DNA of 64,000 nt from Methylococcaceae bacterium (GTDB taxonomy: Bacteria; Pseudomonadota; Gammaproteobacteria; Methylococcales; Methylomonadaceae). Where the stretch lies: positions 122,521 through 186,520 of the forward strand of contig JABFSH010000014.1 of assembly GCA_013140705.1 (NCBI GenBank), read 5' to 3'. This document shows, piece by piece, positions 58,401 to 64,000 of this stretch. The translations under genes and the position numbers were made by a program. The notes beneath the pieces were generated by a model. It saw only the letters and a program-made list of their open reading frames with translations. It did not search any database and was not told where the DNA came from. Position 1 is the stretch's first letter; every line of letters starts with the position of its first letter.

Positions 58401-58704
58401 AATTCTGGTATTTCATGCAGACCGCTGCAATATGTTTGCAGTTGTAACCAACCGGACAGGAGCAATAGCCTTCGATTTCTGCAGAACTGTAATCCGGACG
58501 CCAGATGATACGGATATTTTGCTTATACGGAATATCCATAGTGCCTTTTACGGCAGCACTTAATTGCACAAAAAGAGCGCCTTCGCTCTTGACAGTCAGA
58601 TTAGCCACCTGATTTCTGACAAAATAACTTCGAGCCCGCTCGTATGGACCATCGCCACATTCATAGCGGATATCGGATAAAAGTAGCTTTTTACGATCGC
58701 TCAT
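55459..58704 (-). CDS. SNF2-family helicase with SWIM zinc finger
   Basis: A 1081-residue protein. The N-terminus carries a SWIM zinc finger (CSCPVGYNCKHIAAVC, about residues 82-97). A long SNF2-associated region (about 130-590) precedes the helicase core: Walker A in DDMGLGKTIQT near residue 645, DEAQ in LILDEAQSIKNP near 738, and motif VI with ADRVHRIGQDKPVF close to the end. Such proteins are DNA-translocating ATPases, thought to act in repair or transcription recycling. It ends 15 bp before the glycosyltransferase gene. Confidence 0.92.
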   Translation of the reverse strand: MSDRKKLLLSDIRYECGDGPYERARSYFVRNQVANLTVKSEGALFVQLSAAVKGTMDIPYKQNIRIIWRPDYSSAEIEGYCSCPVGYNCKHIAAVCMKYQNSDTTITIKDSSCLDWLNGFKEQVPQERDTYQEFVAYVLFPTNVAHDLSVDLYITKEKKTGGLAKGRKTNLNSLRYGYSYANYIQSQDGECAKLLTILNTSTGQPVMTGTAGYLALSKMLKTGHLFWQTIDKPPLRSGEHRTLKFAWEQLEQGDFKLQLQVDPDARLLSTDPPLYLDPAQGTIGELEALRLNGNQFKKLLNAPLIPADQADEFSFRLTVDFPQLHLPAPKQLDLTEVEDFSPVPRLLLFGQQISSQHYAHFMSLGFVYGEWLVTPPSDVDYCVIKSAQGLVRIKRDLANEQLAVERLQSLGFDHAPSLEKTMNQAVFFSPSDISVMDSAARWDDFLEHARDELANDGWIIEMDDSFLLNFQTAEHWEADISEGRNDWFEMRFNIELNGESLPVLPLIMPVLEDYDLDSLPDMLNIALGNHRYLKIPSDRLRPFLAVLYELFGSSPLSKDGTLKLSRFNAASLVELEEQSYGLFSLRGGSELRALGQKLKNFTGIDDVALPVNLQAELRHYQQQGLNWLQFLREYQFAGILADDMGLGKTIQTLTHLLLEKQSGRMTMPCLIIAPTSLMSNWRRESQRFTPDLNVLTLQGIDRKQYFDKINDYDLILTTYPLLSRDEEILFKYDYYFLILDEAQSIKNPLAKAAQVVRQLSSVHRLCLTGTPMENHLGELWAQFDFLMPGFLGDSATFKRLYRTPIEIHGDSEKRSRLSRRVAPFMLRRTKQEVATELPPKTEIIRSVPLYPKQAALYESIRLTMEKRVRDAIAQKGMSRSHITILDALLKLRQTCCDPRTLALNEAHKIKESAKLDLLMDLLPEQLEEGRRILVFSQFTRMIALIEEKLKTRKIGYTKLTGQTRNRDEAIEVFKSGQVNVFLISLKAGGVGLNLTEADTVIIYDPWWNPAVESQAADRVHRIGQDKPVFVYKLITENTVEEKILAMQERKRSLADSIYKNDGKEDSMKLTAEDLAALFDPL

Positions 58705-58794
58705 GTAAGCAAAATACTTAGTGATTAGTCAGTGTTGAATGGACAATAAACAGCAATATGCGGATAGTTGCCAGACCTTCGATCGAGGGAAAAA

Positions 58795-60183
58795 TTATCG
58801 CCATTGGGATTTGCGCACGGTAAAACTGCGGCCCTTGATTTTTCCGTTTCTTAAACAGGTGAGTGCAGAGTTGACACTGTCTCGCTTGATTGCCACATAG
58901 GCATGATGATCGAAGATATCGATTTTACCCACTTGAGTGCCGGCAATGCCGTCATCGCCCGTCAAAGCACCCAAAATATCGCCAGGACGGACTTTATCCT
59001 TACGTCCGCCACCTATCCATAAAGTGATCATCGGAGGGTCCAACCTGTGCTCCCCAGCCATTTGAAATGGCGCAACTTCATCCCATTTCACCGGGCCGTT
59101 TTGATAATCTTCAATGGCTTTAACCCGCGTCAGCTCCTGCTGCGTACATAAACTCAACGCAAAACCTTTTTTACCTGCACGGCCGGTTCGCCCGATTCTG
59201 TGCACATAGACTTCGGGATCCCAGGGCAATTCATAATTAATCACTGCCTGTAATTCCTTGATATCCAGGCCACGCGCCGCGACATCGGTTGCCACCAGAA
59301 TTGAACAGCTTTTATTGGCAAAACGCACCAGAACCTGATCACGATCATTTTGTTCCAAATCGCCATGTAAGGCTTGCACTGAAAAACCGCTACTGTCGAG
59401 TTCATTGGCAATCGCATGACAATCTTTTTTGGTATTGCAGAATATGACGGTCGATTCCGGTCGGTAAAAAGCCAACAAATAGCCCAATGCATTCGTTCTG
59501 CGTCCTTTTTCTATCTGAAAAAAGCGCTGCTCAATCGCAATATCCTGGTGACGCTCTTCAACGCTGACAGTGACCGGTTTATACTGGAATTTTTTACTGA
59601 GCTCACGAATGGGATCGGCAAACGTGGCTGAAAACAGCAAGGTCTGGCGGTGTGTGGGCGCATAGGAAATAACATCGGAGACAGCTTCTTCGAATCCCAT
59701 ATCCAGCATACGGTCGGCTTCATCAAGTACTAGAATTTTGAGCTGGTTCAAGCGCAGACTGCGTTTACGGAGATGTTCCTGCAAGCGGCCTGGCGTGCCA
59801 ACGACAATATGAACGCCATGTTCCAGCGAGTCGGCTTGGGGACCGAAAGGAACACCGCCGCATAAGGCCAAAACTTTGATATTTTGGGTAAACCGGGCCA
59901 GCTTGCGGATTTCCTTACAAACCTGATCGGCCAGTTCCCGGGTTGGGCAAACCACCATGCCCTGTACGCTGAAACGATTGACCTCCAGACGCGATAACAA
60001 GCCAATTCCAAAACAGGCGGTTTTACCGCTGCCGGTTTTAGCCTGCGCAATCACATCCTTGCCTTCCAGAATAGGCGGCAGACTTTCAGCCTGAATGGGC
60101 GTGAGATGGTTATATCCTATAGATTTAATGTTTTCGAGCAGTGCGGGTTTGATCGGTAAAGAGGAAAATTCGGCGGTATTCAC
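58795..60183 (-). CDS. dbpA: ATP-dependent RNA helicase DbpA
   Basis: A 462-residue DEAD-box protein: Q motif PIQAESLPPILEG, Walker A AKTGSGKTACF, DEAD in VLDEADRMLDMGFEE, SAT in LLFSATFADP, and HRIGRTGRAGKKG. The C-terminal ~75 residues form the DbpA RNA-binding domain (ITLWIGGGRKDKVRPGDILG) that recognises hairpin 92 of 23S rRNA. It acts in large-subunit ribosome assembly. It lies 90 bp upstream of the SNF2 gene on the same strand. Confidence 0.95.
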   Translation of the reverse strand: MNTAEFSSLPIKPALLENIKSIGYNHLTPIQAESLPPILEGKDVIAQAKTGSGKTACFGIGLLSRLEVNRFSVQGMVVCPTRELADQVCKEIRKLARFTQNIKVLALCGGVPFGPQADSLEHGVHIVVGTPGRLQEHLRKRSLRLNQLKILVLDEADRMLDMGFEEAVSDVISYAPTHRQTLLFSATFADPIRELSKKFQYKPVTVSVEERHQDIAIEQRFFQIEKGRRTNALGYLLAFYRPESTVIFCNTKKDCHAIANELDSSGFSVQALHGDLEQNDRDQVLVRFANKSCSILVATDVAARGLDIKELQAVINYELPWDPEVYVHRIGRTGRAGKKGFALSLCTQQELTRVKAIEDYQNGPVKWDEVAPFQMAGEHRLDPPMITLWIGGGRKDKVRPGDILGALTGDDGIAGTQVGKIDIFDHHAYVAIKRDSVNSALTCLRNGKIKGRSFTVRKSQWR

Positions 60184-60503
60184 AAAGGACTCTTAAGTGT
60201 CACGAATGCCGACGAATTGCCTTCATTCAATCGACTATCATAGCAGATATGATGCTTTATGGCGATCTGGCGCCAGGCCAAATATCAATGTTGCAGGGAG
60301 ATCATAGGAACCTTACATGAAATTGTGAAGATGTTTCTCTTGTGAACACTTCCAGTTTTAGTTCAAAGGAAATATAAACAGATGAAGCAAGTTACATTTA
60401 AATTAGGATATGATAAATTCTGACAAATAAATGTTTTGCGTCTTTTAGGATGTCTAATAATAGCTAGGCTTTTCCACAACTGAACCACAAAAGGAGAAAT
60501 ACC
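60184..60503. other. 320-bp gap with no gene
   Basis: Divergent spacer between dbpA and the VOC gene, AT-rich. AAAGGAG lies before the VOC gene. Nothing else was recognised. Confidence 0.5.
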
Positions 60504-60896
60504 ATGAAAAGTAATCCAGTCGTATGGTTTGAAATTTATGTACAAGACATGGAACGTGCCAAAACGTTCTATGAAGCCGTTCTCGCAGTTAAACTGGAAA
60601 AAATGCCCGCCCCGACAGAGGAAATGAATATGGAAATGTGGAGCTTTCCTACGGATAAGGATCTTGCCCAAACCACTTACGGTGCGTGCGGAATGTTAGT
60701 AAAAATGGAAGGCGTTCCCTCTGGCGCTGGGGGCTCGTTAGTTTATTTTGCCTGCGAAGACTGTGCTGTTGAAGCCGCGCGTGCCGCCGCCAGCGGAGGC
60801 AGCATCTTTAAAGAAAAAATGTCTATCGGCGAACATGGCTTTATTGCGCTGGTGTTCGACACTGAGGGCAATATGATTGGCCTTCATTCAATGTAG
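60504..60896 (+). CDS. VOC-superfamily (glyoxalase/bleomycin-like) protein
   Basis: A 130-residue protein with paired beta-alpha-beta-beta-beta halves: WFEIYVQDMERAKTFYEAVL at the start, and the second half with YFACEDCAVEAARAAASG and GFIALVFDTEGNMIGLHS. The metal-ligand positions (a start-half glutamate or histidine and EGN-x-IGLH) are present. AAAGGAGAA lies upstream of the ATG. The substrate is unknown. Confidence 0.88.
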   Translation: MKSNPVVWFEIYVQDMERAKTFYEAVLAVKLEKMPAPTEEMNMEMWSFPTDKDLAQTTYGACGMLVKMEGVPSGAGGSLVYFACEDCAVEAARAAASGGSIFKEKMSIGEHGFIALVFDTEGNMIGLHSM

Positions 60897-61397
60897 TGCT
60901 AAACCCAACATATGCCCCATTGCAAATTGCATCTGATCAAACGGGCATAAAGCTCCGAAAATGCGTAAGATAGAACGTAAACCTTTCTTATCACGCCTTC
61001 AAAAAGATTAATCGATCGAGTTGTAAAATGGACCCCTTTGATTTTGGAATATCTCTTATTTACTATCTTTAAAAGGGTATTCGGAATTGGATGTTGAAAA
61101 GTTAAAGTTTGACAGAATGAAAAAATCCATCCCTTGTTGAAACCAATGAAAAACCAACTTTCAACCGGACCCTGTCGAATGTTGAAATACTGTATACCTG
61201 ACATTCGAACCGACAATTTTTCGAAAAGATCACAGGCGGCACCTAGACCAACTTCAGCCCTTCACGGCAAATAAAAAGCTGACCTTCAGGATTGCCATTC
61301 CAGACGGTGACGTGACGATTATCCAATTCAATCAACTAATTCCTGTGTCACCGATACAGACAATTTTCTTTTTGTTAGTAATCATTATTAATCCATA
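60897..61397. other. Non-coding gap with a possible gene remnant
   Basis: No complete gene is seen. On the minus strand 61243-61332 reads LIELDNRHVTVWNGNPEGQ and continues for ten residues to a stop; it is protein-like but short and starts after a stop codon, so it is probably the tail of a decayed gene. Confidence 0.4.
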
Positions 61398-61426
61398 TTG
61401 ACAAGCACGCAATTATTGATTCTAAT
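61398..61426 (+). promoter_or_regulatory. Sigma70-type promoter for the riboswitch unit
   Basis: TTGACA (61398-61403), a 17-bp spacer and TCTAAT (61421-61426). The -35 is consensus and the -10 matches 4 of 6. Transcription would begin near 61433 and run through the c-di-GMP riboswitch into the RHS gene. Confidence 0.6.
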
Positions 61427-61571
61427 CTCACCCAGATAATAGCTCAGCACAGCATGGGCTCAAGAAAACAGAACCCATCGATCATAACCTCTACCGGTCA
61501 TGAGATATTCGATAGTAGCGAACAACGCTGAACGAATTCGTGAGCAAGTGCGTCAACGGGCATAATAACAA

Positions 61572-61650
61572 CAAGGCCAACTCTGCTGTGAGACAGGGAC
61601 GGAAAATCGCGGATCTTTAGTATCACTCACAAAGACAGCCGGATTGCCGA
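61572..61650 (+). ncRNA. Cyclic-di-GMP-I (GEMM) riboswitch aptamer
   Basis: The stretch follows the GEMM-I consensus closely: AAGGCCAACTC, a stem CTCTG/CAGGG whose loop contains the GNRA tetraloop GAGA (GCTGTGAGACAG), then GGGACGGAAAATCGCGGATC (consensus GGGACGCAAAGCC...GG..C), and at the 3' end AAGACAGCCGGATTGCCGAA (consensus AGCCGGGUUACCGA). The 3' strand AGCCGGATTGCC is also the left arm of the terminator at 61637-61692, so ligand binding and termination compete. Recognition is by sequence and pairing; no covariance search was run. Confidence 0.88.
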
Positions 61651-61692
61651 ACGTGACAACGTGAACGTCACCGATAAGGCATCCGGCTTTTT
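61637..61692 (+). terminator. Intrinsic terminator of the c-di-GMP riboswitch
   Basis: AGCCGGATTGCC (about 61637-61648) pairs with GGCATCCGGCT (61679-61688) followed by TTTTTT, with an inner helix AACGTGAC/GTCACC-type. Its left arm is the conserved 3' strand of the aptamer, giving a direct switch: c-di-GMP-bound aptamer should favour read-through of the terminator. Confidence 0.85.
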
Positions 61693-61776
61693 TGCGCTCA
61701 AAATTCAGAGTTGGCAGCAAAACTTAACAACCCGGCTAACCGTCGGTGGGTAAACCTTACGATGGAAATCAATTAA

Positions 61777-64000
61777 ATGAGCGTAAAACAATGTCTGCCA
61801 CTGCTATTGAGCTTTATCGTTATCACACCCAGTTACGCTATCAGTCCATCCGTTAAATATGGGGGATATAATACAGCTCTGGAAGCCGAATATGCATTTT
61901 TCAACGCGTGGATCGCTGCATACGGTAAGACTCAATGTAGTTTTGGTCAACTCACATGGATCGATACGCCAACCGCAGTCAATGGGTATATTCCCTTCAG
62001 CAGTGCCTGTGGATATGGGCATGTTTTGCCTGTAGTGATCCCTAAGACAGTGATATGTCCAACAGGATCGAGCTATGACCTGCCAACCAATAATTGTCAA
62101 TTGCCCGTAAAAAGCAACGGTCCCAGCACGAGTTGCGGTGTTGATGTTGCAAACCCTATTAACGCCAGTACCGGCAATAAATGGCAGCATGACATTGATT
62201 TGCCCCCCCTGTTATCAGGCTTGGGATTTGAACGTTATTACAATGCCGGTACTGCTGATGTATCCGCTAATCAAGGAGTGGGATGGCGAAATACCTATGC
62301 CCGAGCGATTGTAAATCAGCCTTCGGGTTCTGGTAGGGACGTTTTCCGGCCAGACGGTAAAAAATATAGTTTCACCAAAACGGCTACAGGCTTCACCTCC
62401 GATGCCGACATCACGGAAAAACTGAACGAGATAAAAAATGCGTCCGGTATGACAACCGGCTGGCAATACACTACCGCCGATAATGACGTGGAAATCTATG
62501 ATGCGAATGGCACGTTACTCTCGATCACTGACCGTGCCGGCCTGACACAAACACTGGCCTACAGTATTGCCGCCACGCCGGTTACCATCGCCCCCACTGC
62601 CGGTCTGTTGATACAGGTGACTGATGCTTTCGGTCGCCAGCTTAATTTCACTTACGACAGCAGCAGCCGGATCGCCACGATGACCGATCCAGCCAGTGGC
62701 AACTACACGTACACCTACAACGCAAGCAATAATCTCTCGTCAGTTACCTATCCTGACCTTAAAACGCGTACTTATCTATATAATGAGCCGGCTTACACGG
62801 CTGGAGCCAATTTACCGAATGCATTGACCGGTATTATTGATGAAAATAGCAAACGATTTGCTACCTATAATTATGATGCCCAAGGTCGAGCCATTTCCAG
62901 CGAACACGCCGGTGGTGTTGAAAAGTATAGTATGGCCTTCAGTGCAGACGGCAGCAGCACCGCTATTACCGATCCGTTAGGTTCCGTCCGCACCACGCAC
63001 TTTGCATCGATATTAGGTGTGGTTAAAAGTACCGGCACCGACCAACCCGGCGGTTCCGGCTGCGCGGCGGCATCCAACAACATTACCTATGACGTCAATG
63101 GCAATATCGCCTCCCGCACCGACTTTAACAACCATCGTAGCAATTATATCTTCGATTTAGTGCGTAACCTGGAAACCAGCCGCACCGAAGGCTTAACCGC
63201 CGCGGGCGCCAACACACCCCAAACCCGGACTATTCTGACGGAATGGCATCCCTCCTTCCGTTTGCCGACCAAAATCACCGAGCCGAGTTTGGAAACCACC
63301 TATAGCTATGACAGCCACGGCCAGATCACCCAAAAAACACTGAAAGACACCGTGACTCTGAAAACCCGCAGCTGGACGATCACTTACACCTATTCCACGG
63401 TAGTCCCCGGTGCCTTGTTGCAAAAAGTCGAGAACGGCCCGCGCACTGATGTGGCCGATATCACCACCACCGATTACTACGCACCGGATGCGGTTTGCAC
63501 CGGCGGTCACTTCGGTTGCCGCGGTCAAATCAGCAAAATCACCAATGCCTTGGGCCATAGCACACAAATCACCGGTTATAATGCCCACGGCCAGCCGGAA
63601 ACCGTGATCGATGCCAATGGACTGACCACCTCCCTGGGTTACGATCCACGCCAGCGGCTGATCAGCATGACATCCGGCGGTGAATTGACGCAATTCAAAT
63701 ACGATAATGCCGGCCAATTCATCCGACTGACACGTCCGGATGCCAGTTTTCTGGCCTACGATTACGATGATGCGCACCGTTTGACCCAAGTCAGCGACAA
63801 TCGGGGCAATAAAATCGTCTATACGCTCGATGCCATGGGCAACCGACTGAAAGAAGACACCACGGATCCCACGGGTCAACTGACCGAAACCCGCCGCCGC
63901 GAAGTCGATGCCTTAAACCGCCTGGCCAAAGCCATCGGCGTCGGCAACCAGACCACCGTATTGGGTTATGACAGCCAAGGCAATCTAACCGACATCACTG
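61777..64000 (+). CDS. Exported RHS/YD-repeat protein (C-terminus beyond window)
   Basis: The frame is open from the ATG at 61777 to the window end (over 740 residues). The N-terminus MSVKQCLPLLLSFIVITPSYA is a signal peptide. A cysteine-bearing leader follows, then a DUF6531-type RHS entry (VANPINASTGNKWQHDIDLP). Repeated YD motifs come next, such as YDSSSRIATMTDPASG, YNYDAQGRAISSEHAGG, YDDAHRLTQVSDNRGNK and LDAMGNRLKEDTTD. RHS proteins form a large shell around a C-terminal toxin or adhesin; that end is outside the window, so toxin or surface function is open. It sits 85 bp after the c-di-GMP riboswitch terminator, so its expression should depend on c-di-GMP. Confidence 0.9.
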   Translation, partial: MSVKQCLPLLLSFIVITPSYAISPSVKYGGYNTALEAEYAFFNAWIAAYGKTQCSFGQLTWIDTPTAVNGYIPFSSACGYGHVLPVVIPKTVICPTGSSYDLPTNNCQLPVKSNGPSTSCGVDVANPINASTGNKWQHDIDLPPLLSGLGFERYYNAGTADVSANQGVGWRNTYARAIVNQPSGSGRDVFRPDGKKYSFTKTATGFTSDADITEKLNEIKNASGMTTGWQYTTADNDVEIYDANGTLLSITDRAGLTQTLAYSIAATPVTIAPTAGLLIQVTDAFGRQLNFTYDSSSRIATMTDPASGNYTYTYNASNNLSSVTYPDLKTRTYLYNEPAYTAGANLPNALTGIIDENSKRFATYNYDAQGRAISSEHAGGVEKYSMAFSADGSSTAITDPLGSVRTTHFASILGVVKSTGTDQPGGSGCAAASNNITYDVNGNIASRTDFNNHRSNYIFDLVRNLETSRTEGLTAAGANTPQTRTILTEWHPSFRLPTKITEPSLETTYSYDSHGQITQKTLKDTVTLKTRSWTITYTYSTVVPGALLQKVENGPRTDVADITTTDYYAPDAVCTGGHFGCRGQISKITNALGHSTQITGYNAHGQPETVIDANGLTTSLGYDPRQRLISMTSGGELTQFKYDNAGQFIRLTRPDASFLAYDYDDAHRLTQVSDNRGNKIVYTLDAMGNRLKEDTTDPTGQLTETRRREVDALNRLAKAIGVGNQTTVLGYDSQGNLTDIT

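Overview
The window most likely comes from a gammaproteobacterial (type I) methanotroph of the order Methylococcales. The basis is a C1 cluster made of malate dehydrogenase, MtdA, glycerate kinase, serine hydroxymethyltransferase and formate-tetrahydrofolate ligase, set among ordinary gammaproteobacterial housekeeping blocks (ybeL/leuS/lptE/holA, uvrC/pgsA, sucAB/lpd, dbpA). No rRNA or methane monooxygenase gene is present, so the assignment is inference.

Region by region: 1-2278 holds a TonB-dependent receptor (cut by the window edge) and a zur regulator, both with Zur-box-like palindromes. 2279-7755 is a complete-ended Tn3-family transposon with 38-bp inverted repeats and an exact TCATT duplication. 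Its tnpA and tnpR are broken, but its cargo merR-merT-merP plus a CopZ-type zinc-finger gene is intact; it has no mercuric reductase. 8194-13088 holds an AI-2E family permease, an NlpE-like protein, LysR and TetR regulators and LplT. 13378-18823 holds a ParA-like ATPase, ybeL and leuS-lptE-holA. Two identical tRNA-Phe genes follow, then a DUF4126 protein, an exported amidohydrolase behind paired palindromes, a membrane sulfatase/LTA-synthase-like protein flanked by degenerate repeats, a lytic transglycosylase, uvrC-pgsA and a TetR regulator.

29223-34789 is a compact sucA-sucB-lpd operon whose E3 subunit lacks one of the two redox cysteines. 36361-44330 is the serine-cycle/C1 cluster: mdh faces away from mtdA-gck-glyA, followed by a PaiB-like gene, a DUF2281/PemK toxin-antitoxin pair and fhs. 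44554-55444 holds a type II NADH dehydrogenase, an ABC-F ATPase, a universal stress protein, a TM2 protein, a sialidase-fold protein, a HemG-like flavodoxin, a cytochrome c6-like protein, a repeat-containing hypothetical, a sterol-desaturase-family protein and a TIGR04283 glycosyltransferase. 55459-60183 encodes a SWIM-SNF2 helicase and DbpA.

The right end (61398-64000) carries a sigma70-like promoter, a cyclic-di-GMP-I (GEMM) riboswitch fused to an intrinsic terminator, and then a large exported RHS/YD-repeat protein that runs off the window. This is the clearest unexpected regulatory system in the window.

Functional themes: metal handling (Zur, TonB receptor, mer, NlpE-like), C1 assimilation (formate/methylene-H4F to serine and glycerate to malate), a TCA branch with a questionable E3, and c-di-GMP control of a large surface or polymorphic-toxin-like protein.
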